Source: Paracoccaceae bacterium (GTDB lineage Bacteria; Pseudomonadota; Alphaproteobacteria; Rhodobacterales; Rhodobacteraceae). Taken from it: a stretch of 64,000 bases of DNA. Of the stretch, positions 51,157 through 59,667 are shown one piece after another (positions within the stretch are counted from its first letter, which is position 1; each line of letters starts with the position of its first letter). Where the stretch lies: positions 1 through 64,000 of the forward strand of contig JAFWNM010000041.1 of assembly GCA_017510335.1 (NCBI GenBank), written 5' to 3'. The translations under genes and the position numbers were made by a program. The notes below the pieces were generated by a model. It saw only the letters and a list, made by a program, of their open reading frames with translations. It made no database searches and was not told the DNA's origin.

Positions 51157-52089
51157 ATGAAACGCATCAATCTAGATCTGTTTGAACTTCAGGCTTTTGT
51201 CCGGCTGGCAGAGTTTAAGAACTTCCGTGGTGCCGCGGAGGCCGTTGGCCTGTCCAGTTCGGCCCTAAGCCGGTTGATTGCCCGCATAGAAGATAAACTT
51301 GATGTGCGGTTGTTTGACCGCGACACACGCAATGTGGAATTGACACCGCAAGGCCACAGACTGCTGGAACTGGGCGGGCGAATTCTTGCGGAAACCGAAA
51401 CCGCGCTGGACGAATTCGACGTTTTTCTGGCAGCGCGCCGCGGACAACTGACGCTTGCAGGGTTGCCATCCGTGACCGCCGGGTTATTGCCGCCAATCAT
51501 CGCGCGCTTTGCTGCAGACCGGCCCGATGTTGACGTCCGCATTTTCGATGCACTCTCGGATGGTGTTGTTGCGGCACTACTCGAACGGCGCGCCGATCTT
51601 GGCTTTACGGCGGGCGCTGTCGCGGCCTCTGACCGGCTTGCCTTCAAACCATTATTCGAGGAGCCATTCATGGCGGTCGCCTGGGCCGGTGGACCGCTTG
51701 ACGAACCCAGAAGCTACACATGGGAAGAGCTGGTTTCTATGCCGTTCATCGCAATGTCGCCCGGCACAAGTGTCCGCGCGCTTATAGACTCTGCGATGGC
51801 CCATGAGGGTCTGACCCTACGACCACGCTTTGAGGTATCCCATCTTGCGACAGCGGGCGCGCTTGTCGCTGAAGCCCTTGGTGTGACCGCGCTTCCGTCG
51901 CTTACTTTACCTGTTCTTGGCGCGAAGGGGTTGGTCGTGCGCCCACTTGAACGCCCGACGATGTTCCGGCGCATTGGGCTTGCATATCTCGCCGGACGTA
52001 CGCTTTCCCCATCGGCACGCACATTTCGCGACCTACTGCTGGGCACAGATTTCCGGCGCCTGCTACCAAAGTCCGGGGTAGAAAGCTAA
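51157..52089 (+). CDS. LysR-family transcriptional regulator
   Basis: A 310-residue LysR regulator with the N-terminal helix-turn-helix FVRLAEFKNFRGAAEAVGLS and SSALSRLIARIEDKL (about 12-46), followed by a two-lobe effector domain (LTLAGLPSVTAGLLPPIIAR onward). It is divergent from the TAXI-TRAP-AtuA operon and is its probable activator, responding to the transported compound or an intermediate. The frame has no internal damage. The effector cannot be inferred. Confidence 0.92.
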   Translation: MKRINLDLFELQAFVRLAEFKNFRGAAEAVGLSSSALSRLIARIEDKLDVRLFDRDTRNVELTPQGHRLLELGGRILAETETALDEFDVFLAARRGQLTLAGLPSVTAGLLPPIIARFAADRPDVDVRIFDALSDGVVAALLERRADLGFTAGAVAASDRLAFKPLFEEPFMAVAWAGGPLDEPRSYTWEELVSMPFIAMSPGTSVRALIDSAMAHEGLTLRPRFEVSHLATAGALVAEALGVTALPSLTLPVLGAKGLVVRPLERPTMFRRIGLAYLAGRTLSPSARTFRDLLLGTDFRRLLPKSGVES

Positions 52090-52504
52090 GGTTCCCGAAG
52101 TCGGGTTGACGACTTGGGGAATGTGACGAAAAACCATTGATCAAGAATGTTGATATTCTGGCCAACCAGATCGCCTGCGAACCATCCTGTAACTATCGCA
52201 TCAGGATCTGTATTTTCGTTTGATGCCATCAATTGGCTATCTGCCTGACAGTATTCTGGCCGACTATTTGCCACGCTTTATAGCGTCTTCACACTCCCGT
52301 CATCAGACCTGCTATCCTGCGCCAGTCCTGCAGCTTGCAATCCGATCATATCGCGGCTGATACCCCTTGCGCCGCGCGCGAGGTGTTCTTCCGGAGGCGC
52401 GTGTATCACGCGTGCGCAGGTCCAGCGCTGCGCCGGTTTTTTGAGGCGATACCGAGGCAATAGACGGGGTAGCGCCGGTTTGAATTCACTACGCACAGAC
52501 CTAT
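52090..52504. other. Intergenic region without recognisable gene
   Basis: About 415 bases between LysR and the DCC gene. The lower GC of 52130-52290 compared with its surroundings is noticeable, but no frame, RNA or repeat of known type was identified. Confidence 0.45.
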
Positions 52505-52894
52505 ATGCCCCATATGGAAAAGAAAGCGCAGACATCCGTCCTCTATAACGCAAACTGCCCTGTCTGTAACTTCGAGATACAGCATTACGCGCAGTATGCA
52601 GATGCAAACGACCTGCCGATCCGGTTCGATGATCTGAACTCGGACGCGCGGTCTCAGTGGGGGCTTGATGCAGACACTGCGGCACGGCGGCTATACGTTT
52701 TGCATGGGGACAAGCTGACTTCGGGGATACCCGCATTTCTGGTCCTTTGGGAACAGATGCCGAAATACCGTTGGCTGGCGCGGATCGTGGGGTTGCCGGG
52801 GATCAGACAGGTTGCTTCCGCGCTCTATGATTACGTTCTCGCGCCGATCATTTACCGCTGGCATCTGCGCCGACTGCGCAAGCATACCGCCTGA
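52505..52894 (+). CDS. DCC-family thiol-disulfide oxidoreductase-like protein (DUF393)
   Basis: A 129-residue protein with the DUF393 pattern: LYNANCPVCNFEI (CxxC at about 19-22), FDDLNSD, and ARRLYVLHGDKLTSGIPAFL. Such proteins have a thioredoxin-like fold and presumably exchange disulfides; the role is not established. The C-terminus is basic with a hydrophobic stretch (ALYDYVLAPIIYRWHLRRLR), suggesting membrane contact. The start may be ATG 52505 or 52514; neither has a clear ribosome site. It stands alone. Confidence 0.82.
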   Translation: MPHMEKKAQTSVLYNANCPVCNFEIQHYAQYADANDLPIRFDDLNSDARSQWGLDADTAARRLYVLHGDKLTSGIPAFLVLWEQMPKYRWLARIVGLPGIRQVASALYDYVLAPIIYRWHLRRLRKHTA

Positions 52895-52909
52895 GCGCCA
52901 GAGCATTAC

Positions 52910-53120
52910 CCTCGCTTCCAGCTTGTGGAAGGTTCCCCTGGCAACGACCCTTTCAGACAAGATGGGCAGGCCCAGCTTCTTCTTCAGCGCGCTGGAGATG
53001 GCACCCCTCGCTGTATGTGCCAATATGTTCATGTCACAGGGAACGAAGGTCTGCCCCGGCACGACCCATTCGCCGCGGATTGCAGCGAGCGCTTCTTTCA
53101 GGATTACGGTGACCGCGCAG
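52910..53120 (-). pseudogene. DUF3489-like gene remnant
   Basis: The minus strand encodes HTARGAISSALKKKLGLPIL followed by SERVVARGTFHKL, which matches the TVRGxISGALKKKLGL core and end of DUF3489 proteins (small winged-helix-like, unknown function). The upstream part (AVTVILKEALAAIRG) is poorly conserved, and the frame runs without a credible start or stop into flanking antisense sequence. It is probably a degraded copy. Confidence 0.5.
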
Positions 53121-53291
53121 CTTTTCACGAGCGCGTCCGGGCTCCTTGTTGCGCGGATCAACCGGGGGCCGATCTCAGGCTGAAAATCACGGATCAGCGC
53201 ATCGGCGGGTCTGTGCGTGGTTTTGGTGGTTCGCGCAAGGAAACAAGTTAAGGCGTGAACTTCGCGGGGGGGCAACCAAGTCCGATGGCAT

Positions 53292-53318
53292 GACCGGGCA
53301 AGAACGTCTTGCCCGGTC
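53292..53318 (-). terminator. Terminator hairpin after the GNAT gene
   Basis: GACCGGGCAAG (53292-53302) and CTTGCCCGGTC (53308-53318) form a perfect 11-bp stem with a 5-base loop, seven bases beyond the GNAT stop codon on the minus strand. Confidence 0.82.
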
Positions 53319-53324
53319 GGTTCT

Positions 53325-53774
53325 TCAACCCTGCAGGTGCAATGCTGCATTTTGATACGGATAGCCGAAATCATCCACATCGCGCCGGGACACTTCGCTG
53401 AAACCCAGCGACGTGTAGAAGCGGACGGCGTGTTCGTTGGCGGTATAGACCTCCAGCGAAAGCGCGCCCTTCTGCGCCAGCGCGTGCGCGACAAGCCTGC
53501 GGCCCGCGCCCAAGCCCTGCCGGTCTGGCGCGACAAAAAGCCCACCGATAAAGCTATCCAGCAGGCTGATAAAGCCAATCGCGTGCCCAGAATGGGACGC
53601 AACCCAGGTTTCTGCGTTCGGCAGGTATTCATCCGCGATCAGTCGGCGTTGTTCAAGAAGCCTGCGCCTGCCGATGAACGGATGCGCAATGATCGACGCG
53701 TCAAACCAGATGGATGACAGTATTTCAGTATCCGCAGCCCTGTCAAAGGGCCGGATCACGATGCCGTGGTTCAT
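53325..53774 (-). CDS. GNAT-family N-acetyltransferase
   Basis: A 149-residue acetyltransferase. The acetyl-CoA-binding motif GGLFVAPDRQGLGAGRRLVA (about 77-96) and the C-terminal LEVYTANEHAVRFYTSLGF (about 107-125) define the fold. The substrate is unknown; small stand-alone GNATs acetylate amines of antibiotics, peptides or metabolites. GGAG eight bases upstream supports ATG 53774 over the frame from 53801. It is a single-gene unit with its own terminator. Confidence 0.9.
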   Translation of the reverse strand: MNHGIVIRPFDRAADTEILSSIWFDASIIAHPFIGRRRLLEQRRLIADEYLPNAETWVASHSGHAIGFISLLDSFIGGLFVAPDRQGLGAGRRLVAHALAQKGALSLEVYTANEHAVRFYTSLGFSEVSRRDVDDFGYPYQNAALHLQG

Positions 53775-54163
53775 TATGTGAACTCCAGACAATTCATGCA
53801 AAAGACCGGCACTTATGTGCCGTGCGATGCCGCTACATGCGGTTCAATCGAAGCCCCTGCGCATAAATCTCCTTCTTGGATGCTGATCAGGATAGATTGC
53901 GATGTATGGATCGTCAATTGTCAGGAACGGGGCCGCTTTGCACCTGCGGGCAAACGGAAGGTGCTGCGCTTGGGGAACTGCCAGCAAACGTATCTATGAC
54001 CGGATGAATGCCAGGGCTTAGGACAGGCATGGTTTCGTCGCAAGAATAGGCGCGTGCCGGGAAATGGCCTTGCCCTGATGCCCGCAGCAATTGGAACTGC
54101 GTTGACATGGATTGATCCTGCAAACTATATGAATTTTCAATAAGCTAACTCAGGAATTCTGCA
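53775..54163. other. Intergenic region without recognisable gene
   Basis: About 390 bases between the divergent GNAT and Ldh-family genes, presumably holding both promoters. Short frames on both strands show no family resemblance. Confidence 0.45.
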
Positions 54164-55165
54164 ATGTGCACTGTCCCGCTCTCCCTCGATGCAGCGCACA
54201 TGCTGGCGCGGGATGCCTTCATGGCCTGCGGGATGCCCAAACCCCTGGCGGACCCGGCGGCAGAGGCACTGGTTCTGGCCGAACGCGAGGGGCTGCCTTC
54301 GCATGGGCTGGCGCGGGTGCCATTTTATACCGCACAAATGCGCGCGTCCAAGGTGGTGGCCGATGCAGCGCCCCTGGTTGTGCGCGACGGGGCTGTGATC
54401 CGGGTTGATGCGGGCTTTGGCCTTGCCTTCGCTGCAATCCATGCGGGCGCAGCCGCCGCGCGGGATGTCGCGCTTGATTTGGGTGTCGCGGTGGTCAGCG
54501 TCACACATTCGCACCATTTTGGCGTGGCGGGACAAGCGGTGGAACCCTTCGCGCGCTTGGGGCTGATTGCCTTGGCATTTGCGAACGCGCCTGCGGCCAT
54601 TGCCCCATGGGGGGGTACGCGCGCGTTGTATGGCACCAACCCCGTCGCTTTTGCCGCGCCACGGGAACAGGGCGACCCGCTGTTGATTGATCTGTCACTT
54701 AGCCAGGTGGCGCGCGGCAAGGTCATGCTTGCACAAAAGGCGGGGCACCCCATTCCGGAAGGGTGGGCGCTGGACATACACGGCAACCCGACCACTGACG
54801 CCGATGCCGCAATGGCCGGCACCATGACCCCTTCTGGCGGCGCGAAGGGGGCGGCGCTGGCGCTGATGGTGGAATTGCTGACTGCCGGTCTGGCCGGGGC
54901 CAATTTCGCATGGCAGGCCAGTTCCCTGTTCGATGATCAAGGCCCGCCGCCCGATCTGGCGCATTTCATTCTGGTATTGGACCCTGCACGCTTCGCACCG
55001 GGCTTCACCGAACGCGCCGAAGCGATGTTTGCAGCCATAGAAACCCAGCCGGGTGCGCGCCTGCCCGGTGCGCGACGCATGGCCGAACGTGCGTTACGCG
55101 CGCAAACCATTGAAATTTCGCAGGCGCTGCATGAGACGCTTGTGCAGCTTGGCCAGAAGCTTTGA
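54164..55165 (+). CDS. Ldh-family oxidoreductase (malate/lactate/ureidoglycolate dehydrogenase type)
   Basis: A 333-residue protein of the type 2 malate/L-lactate dehydrogenase superfamily, which has its own NAD(P)-binding fold. Characteristic motifs are EREGLPSHGLARVPFYTAQM (catalytic His, about 41-60), VVSVTHSHHFGVAGQAVEPF, APWGGTRALYGTNPVAFAAP and GGAKGAALALMVELLTAGL. Members oxidise malate, lactate, ureidoglycolate, 2,3-diketogulonate or reduce cyclic imino acids, so the substrate is open. It stands alone, divergent from the GNAT gene. No lesion seen. Confidence 0.9.
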   Translation: MCTVPLSLDAAHMLARDAFMACGMPKPLADPAAEALVLAEREGLPSHGLARVPFYTAQMRASKVVADAAPLVVRDGAVIRVDAGFGLAFAAIHAGAAAARDVALDLGVAVVSVTHSHHFGVAGQAVEPFARLGLIALAFANAPAAIAPWGGTRALYGTNPVAFAAPREQGDPLLIDLSLSQVARGKVMLAQKAGHPIPEGWALDIHGNPTTDADAAMAGTMTPSGGAKGAALALMVELLTAGLAGANFAWQASSLFDDQGPPPDLAHFILVLDPARFAPGFTERAEAMFAAIETQPGARLPGARRMAERALRAQTIEISQALHETLVQLGQKL

Positions 55166-55349
55166 CCGGATTTGTAGCCCGCATGCCACGGTGGAAAGCC
55201 CGCCAGAACGGGTGAATATGCGACTGCTTCGGGGCCTGCTGCACGGACCTGTCTGGCGCACGAACGGCTGCGTCCAGCCAAAAAACCCACAGCGCGCCAA
55301 CCTGCATATCTGGATACATCCGCAAACTTAATTGTTTCGCATGTCCTGT

Positions 55350-55386
55350 GAAGCTTAAAACCGGCTGCCAATTTTGAATAACATGC
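55350..55386 (+). repeat. Dispersed 37-bp repeat, copy 2
   Basis: Matches 29135-29171 at 30 of 37 positions in the same orientation. It lies just downstream of the Crp/Fnr gene, between two convergent genes, and could act as the end of a lost element or as a structural repeat. Confidence 0.5.
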
Positions 55387-55387
55387 T

Positions 55388-56119
55388 TTAACGCAACAGT
55401 GGCCCTTCCTGATCCAGATAATCAGGATCGAACCCTGCAAGCACGGTCAGTTTGCTGATATCATCGAAAATGACCCTGCCTTTCTGGAAGGTCACCAACC
55501 CTTCTTCGCGCAGATGACGCAGCACGCGATTGACATGCACGGCACTTAGGCCCAACGCGTCGGCCAGGTGGTATTGCGTTAGCGGGCAGTCAAAACCGCT
55601 ATTGTCCCCCACGCCCACCAGTTTCAGCCTTGCGCCAAGTTCCAGCAGGAAATGTGCCATGCGCACTTCGGCGGAACGGCGTCCAAGGTTGACCAGATGT
55701 TCCACCACCATCGCCTCGTCGCGCGAGGCGGCCCATAAAACAGCAGTGGCAAGGCGCGGGGCTGTGGAAAACGCGTCCAGAATATCCGATGCCAATACTT
55801 CAGAAGCTTCTATGCGCGTCACGGCCTGCGCACTATGGTCGATTGTGCGGAACAGCACGCTGCGCAGTCCCAGAAAGTCGCCGGGAAGCTGGAAATTGAC
55901 AATCTGCCGTTCGCCATTGGGCAGGATTTTGTAGGAACAGGCCCAACCTTCGGCAAGGATAAACGCGGATTGATTGCGTTCACCTTCGTGAATCAGCTCG
56001 TGCCCTGATGGAAAACTGCGCCTGCGCCGGTGAAACCGCGCAAGCGTCGAAAGATCGTCATCCGACAGGGCCACGAAAGCCGATAGCTTTCGTGTCAATG
56101 GACTTTGTAAAATCAACAT
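55388..56119 (-). CDS. Crp/Fnr-family transcriptional regulator
   Basis: A 243-residue regulator with an N-terminal cyclic-nucleotide-binding-like barrel (about 20-135: FPSGHELIHEGERNQSAFIL, NGERQIVNFQLPGDFLG) and a C-terminal winged helix (about 170-230: LTQYHLADALGLSAVHVNRV, then LRHLREEGLV). No N-terminal cysteine cluster is present, so it is not an oxygen-sensing Fnr. Many alphaproteobacterial relatives respond to stress. It is divergent from a small conserved-looking gene at 56287 and precedes a run of tiny stress-type proteins. ATG 56119 has GGGAAA upstream; 56143 is an alternative. Confidence 0.9.
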   Translation of the reverse strand: MLILQSPLTRKLSAFVALSDDDLSTLARFHRRRRSFPSGHELIHEGERNQSAFILAEGWACSYKILPNGERQIVNFQLPGDFLGLRSVLFRTIDHSAQAVTRIEASEVLASDILDAFSTAPRLATAVLWAASRDEAMVVEHLVNLGRRSAEVRMAHFLLELGARLKLVGVGDNSGFDCPLTQYHLADALGLSAVHVNRVLRHLREEGLVTFQKGRVIFDDISKLTVLAGFDPDYLDQEGPLLR

Positions 56120-56286
56120 GTCGGTTTCCCGCTGGGTCGGCATCGGTTTGACGTTCTATTGCGAATAGCCCGTGAACATGTGCCACAGGCTGCTCTGGAT
56201 CAGCCCAGTCTAACAAATTGCGCCTATTATCGCGAGGGACTGCTGCAGCGACCCGCCCCTTCCCCCAACCGAAAGCGAAGCCGATC

Positions 56287-56523
56287 ATGCCTGCCCCCAA
56301 TGACATTTCCGGAACCGCGGCCCTGTCCATATGCGAATCGCTGCTTCTTGCGCTGAACGACCGAAAGGTTCTGCCCGAAAAGGAAATCGTAGGCATTTTG
56401 CGGGATGCGGCAGCGGCGCATGAATCCGCCGCCGGGGTAGGGGACCACGCAGAAATGCATACGGCCGTGGCCGCGCTGATTAATGGAATTCTGGCCGGTG
56501 GAAATTCCGTGCGCCGAAGTTAG
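56287..56523 (+). CDS. Small hypothetical protein
   Basis: A 78-residue, mainly helical protein with ICESLLLALNDRKVLPEKEI (about 15-34) and ending NSVRRS. The pattern resembles small alphaproteobacterial proteins of unknown function often found beside Crp/Fnr regulators; this is from memory. It is divergent from the Crp/Fnr gene, 167 bases away. No signal or membrane segment. ATG 56287 is preferred because earlier codons in the frame are arginine- and proline-rich. Confidence 0.6.
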   Translation: MPAPNDISGTAALSICESLLLALNDRKVLPEKEIVGILRDAAAAHESAAGVGDHAEMHTAVAALINGILAGGNSVRRS

Positions 56524-56737
56524 GGCGTTTTCTGTCGAGATGTGACGGCTGTTCCAGCCTGTCACTGTTGCCAAACGCGCAGCACAGACAGGGCGCCTTG
56601 CCGCCTGCAACGCTTGCGCGCATGCCCCGAAAACAGCAAGACCACAGCCCAGTATGCCCACATTCCGGTCGGAAACCGCCCGAAAGTTGCCCCGCCGCGC
56701 GAGGGACGCCACGGCGGGGCACAATCGGCTTGCAAAA

Positions 56738-56899
56738 TCAGCCCCTGCGCAGGGTGTCTTTTGCCTTGCCGAATTCCTTTTGGAACTTGCTGTCTGCCTG
56801 ACTGTGCTTGCCTTCAGACTCGCGCGCCTTGTAATCACTTGGCGGTTTTGAGTTTTTCGGGGTCGGGCCGTTTGCCTTCTTCTTGCGGTTCTTTTCCAT
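56738..56899 (-). CDS. 53-residue lysine-rich small protein
   Basis: A complete short frame from ATG 56899 to TGA 56738-56740. The product starts MEKNRKKKANGPTPKNSKPP and contains SQADSKFQKEFGKAKDTL; it is very hydrophilic and strongly basic, with no hydrophobic segment. AAGGA lies about nine bases upstream. Other frames here are shadows with no such bias. It resembles small intrinsically disordered, nucleic-acid- or stress-associated proteins, but I do not recognise a family. Confidence 0.6.
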   Translation of the reverse strand: MEKNRKKKANGPTPKNSKPPSDYKARESEGKHSQADSKFQKEFGKAKDTLRRG

Positions 56900-57134
56900 G
56901 GTCACACTTCCTTCCATATAGGGAATACACCTGAGCGTTACAGAACGCCCTGTTTTCAGCAGGTATCGGGTAGGTCAGACCGTTCTGCGTTCGTTGCAGT
57001 CGCATGACACCGTGTGAAATTCCGGTGTCACATGCCATTAACAGAAATAATCGCGTGCCGCCTTTTTGCGCGACGCGCGAACACCACCACAGTATGGTCA
57101 TTGTGCCTGTGGGCCATGCGGGCGGAAAACACCG

Positions 57135-57557
57135 TCAGTTTCCGCTGCCATTCGCCCCAAGAAAGAACGTTTGCACCAGAACCAGCACGACAAGCAGTAT
57201 TGCAATGATCGGCCCGAACCCCACTGCTTTGGCGATGGCCGGCAAATCCGTCTGTTGCCCGCTGGTGCGCGCCGGGGCTTTTGGCAACAAGCTGACCAGC
57301 CGCAGGATAACCGTAGCGTTCCCGCCCCCAAGGGCAGGCACATCCCTGAACCGCGCCAGCAAGTCGCCAAGGCGGACGCGCGCGCCGTCTTGGGGCATAT
57401 CGGCCAGATCGGCGGCTTCATCCCATGGGTCCACGCCAAGGCGGGCCAGTGCAGACAGGACACTGACAGACTTGCCGTCCCTGTCCTGCCCAAGTTCGGC
57501 ATACAGAAATCCATCAAACGGGGTGCCCCCCTGACGAAATGTATCCATTTTGGGCAT
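57135..57557 (-). CDS. Small C-tail-anchored protein of unknown function
   Basis: A 140-residue protein. The N-terminal part (MPKMDTFRQGGTPFDGFLYA, then SVLSALARLGVDPWDEAADL) is soluble, with a short helical repeat-like pattern; one hydrophobic segment lies near the C-terminus (FGPIIAILLVVLVLVQTFFL, about 115-134). I do not recognise the family. AAAGGA eight bases upstream supports ATG 57557 over the frame from 57659. It lies in the same cluster of small proteins as its neighbours. Confidence 0.7.
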   Translation of the reverse strand: MPKMDTFRQGGTPFDGFLYAELGQDRDGKSVSVLSALARLGVDPWDEAADLADMPQDGARVRLGDLLARFRDVPALGGGNATVILRLVSLLPKAPARTSGQQTDLPAIAKAVGFGPIIAILLVVLVLVQTFFLGANGSGN

Positions 57558-57865
57558 GCGTGCCGTCCTTTCAAAGGAACTGACAATCACAGGACGCGGC
57601 AGCGTGCCGCCTGTCATGCAATGGCGAACGGAAGTGTCCGCCGATATATCCCCCTGCATAGCGTATCGTGCGGCGCCTGTCGCTGATTCAAATCAGTGCA
57701 CCACGCCAAATGCACAATTCCGGCCGCATATCGCGCGGAACTAACGCCAATCAGTTTCAGGATGGGCAAGGCGCGGTAAGGTTTCGTTTAACCGAAGCGT
57801 CTGGCCCGCCGGGATCGTCCGGCAAATGGTCCGAACGCATGCACGATTACACAAGGATACGCGAC

Positions 57866-58057
57866 ATGCCACTTATGAATCTGATCGTCACGCTGATCGT
57901 CGTTGGTGTTCTGCTTTGGTTGGTGAATACCTATATCCCGATGGATCGAAAGATAAAATCCATCCTGAATGTTGTTATCGTCATTGCCGTAATTCTGTGG
58001 CTGCTTAGCGCGTTTGGCGTTCTTGGTGGCATGACAGGAATTCGCGTTGGCGGCTGA
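57866..58057 (+). CDS. Thivi_2564-family small membrane protein
   Basis: A 63-residue protein with two membrane segments, LIVTLIVVGVLLWLVNTYI (about 6-24) and ILNVVIVIAVILWLLSAFGV (about 33-52), separated by PMDRKIKS. This is the pattern of Thivi_2564-type small membrane proteins, found widely in proteobacteria and of unknown function. AAGGA seven bases upstream fixes ATG 57866; the longer frame from 57668 is not plausible. It fits with the other small, possibly stress-related genes here. Confidence 0.82.
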   Translation: MPLMNLIVTLIVVGVLLWLVNTYIPMDRKIKSILNVVIVIAVILWLLSAFGVLGGMTGIRVGG

Positions 58058-58617
58058 CACCCACACCAGCCGCGCCCCCACTGGCCGCCCTGCGGCCCAA
58101 TTCGCAATGAAAGGGCAGATATGCAGAACCTGACACGCACCATAACAGGGTCAAACACCGAACCGTTCAGTAATCCGCGCTGTGATGCGCTATTGCTTGA
58201 CGCTAAGGATGATCTGGAAACCGGGGGCGAACCAACACATGGTTCCCTTGAGGGTCAACAGCGGCCCGCTGCGGTCCTTCTCAGATGGCCTTCCCTTCCT
58301 GCGCATCCTGCGCGCGCCAGGTCGATGGACGTGCTGTCTGGCGTGCTTTACCACCGGCTGGTCTGCGACCCACCCGCCAGACAACGGCAGTTCGATCTTT
58401 TTCTTGAAAGGCTGCTGGCCAAATCAATGGTCCGGTTGATGACAAACGCTAACCGCATATCGGAACCGGAGTTGCGCCAGATCTGTTCGCGTGGCGGCGC
58501 GACTGGCACCACCGGCAGCAAGGACCAGCCAGGCGCGCACCGCCAGCCGTCCTTTGCCGTTCAGGTTGCCGAAAACGAAGGCATGCCACCGCACGCCGCT
58601 GATCACGGGCGCGGCGC
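58058..58617. other. Intergenic region without confident gene
   Basis: About 560 bases upstream of the transglutaminase genes. A plus frame (58121-58624) stays open and starts MQNLTRTITGSNTEPFSNPR, but its composition changes midway and nothing resembles a known family. Minus frames in the same stretch are equally long. It may hold decayed mobile DNA and the promoter of the next operon. Confidence 0.4.
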
Positions 58618-59454
58618 ATGCTGATCACATTGGGGTGCCGCCTTGAATTCAGCTTCCCACAACCGACCCCGCTGCTGGCAATTCTGAATGTCCATTCCTC
58701 ATGCTTTGACGACATGGTGCAACAGGATGATCTGATCACCCATCCCGGCATTCCGCTTGCAGGCTATCATGATGATTTCGGGAACTGGTGCACACGCATG
58801 CTGGCCCCTGCGGGGGAATTCGTGTTGTCCACAAACGGGGTCTTCCGGGATTGTGGCCACCCCGACGTGGTCGCCACCACCAAAGCGCAGGTCGATGTGC
58901 AAGACCTGCCGTTCGACACACTCAAGTATCTGTTGGGCAGCCGCTATTGTGACACTGACCTGCTGTCAGACCAGGCATGGAACCTGTTTGGTCAGGGGCA
59001 CCCCGGTTCTGCACGCGTGCAGGCCATCTGCGATTACGTTCAAGCGCATGTGCGCTTCGGATACCAGCACGCCAGCGCAACGCGAACCGCGTCGCAGACC
59101 CTTGCGGAAGGGGTCGGCGTGTGCCGCGACTTTGCGCATCTGGCAATCACCCTGTGCCGTTGCATGAACATACCGGCGCGCTATTGCACCGGATACCTAA
59201 GCGATATTGGTGAACCATTGCCCCACCCTGCTGGTGATTTCGCCGCCTGGATGGAGGTGTTTCTGGATGGTGAATGGTGGATATACGACCCGCGCAACAA
59301 TAGCCCGCGTTTCGCGCGTTTTCTGGTGGCGCGTGGGCGCGACGCTGCAGATGTGCCGCTGACCCAGACATTCGGGCCCGCCAAAATGACAGGCTTCCAT
59401 GTCTGGACAAAGGAGGCGGAGATGGCCGAATTGCCGCGCCACGCCAGACTGTGA
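58618..59454 (+). CDS. Transglutaminase-like protein without the usual catalytic histidine
   Basis: A 278-residue protein of the bacterial transglutaminase-like superfamily. The catalytic-Cys motif GVGVCRDFAHLAITLCRCMN is present (about 165-184), with IPARYCTGYL. The His motif normally read as HAW is FAAW in GDFAAWMEVFLDGEWWIYDP, leaving Ala at the His position but retaining the Asp. From memory, other members of this subgroup also have Ser or Ala there, so it may be a family trait rather than damage. Cysteine protease or amidase-like activity is therefore doubtful. It overlaps the start of the zinc-ribbon gene by four bases. Confidence 0.85.
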   Translation: MLITLGCRLEFSFPQPTPLLAILNVHSSCFDDMVQQDDLITHPGIPLAGYHDDFGNWCTRMLAPAGEFVLSTNGVFRDCGHPDVVATTKAQVDVQDLPFDTLKYLLGSRYCDTDLLSDQAWNLFGQGHPGSARVQAICDYVQAHVRFGYQHASATRTASQTLAEGVGVCRDFAHLAITLCRCMNIPARYCTGYLSDIGEPLPHPAGDFAAWMEVFLDGEWWIYDPRNNSPRFARFLVARGRDAADVPLTQTFGPAKMTGFHVWTKEAEMAELPRHARL

Positions 59455-59645
59455 CCCCGACCCAGCCAGACCTGACGGCCCTGCAAAAAGCGACAGGTGA
59501 TAATCCCGGCAAACGCGCATGCCTGCGATGCAAGACCACTTTCCAAAGCAGTGGTTTTGGCGAACGTATCTGCCCGCGCTGCAAAGGGTCGGTGTCATGG
59601 AAGTCATCCGCGCCCTTGCGTGATGGCCGCCCGCGCCATAAGTGA
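59451..59645 (+). CDS. Small zinc-ribbon protein
   Basis: A 64-residue protein. Two CxxC pairs (RACLRCKTTF at about 23-32 and RICPRCKGSV at about 39-48) define a zinc ribbon, with a basic C-terminus. It overlaps the preceding transglutaminase gene by four bases (ATGA) and lies 22 bases before the next transglutaminase gene, so the three are one transcript. The partner is unknown; small ribbons of this type often bind nucleic acid or a protein partner. Confidence 0.78.
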   Translation: MTPTQPDLTALQKATGDNPGKRACLRCKTTFQSSGFGERICPRCKGSVSWKSSAPLRDGRPRHK

Positions 59646-59667
59646 CCTGCACACAAGCACCCGGAAC

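Noticed and set aside
58121-58624. Plus-strand 167-codon hypothetical gene
   Set aside because: No family resemblance, mixed composition, equally long frames on the other strand; kept only as part of the intergenic description.
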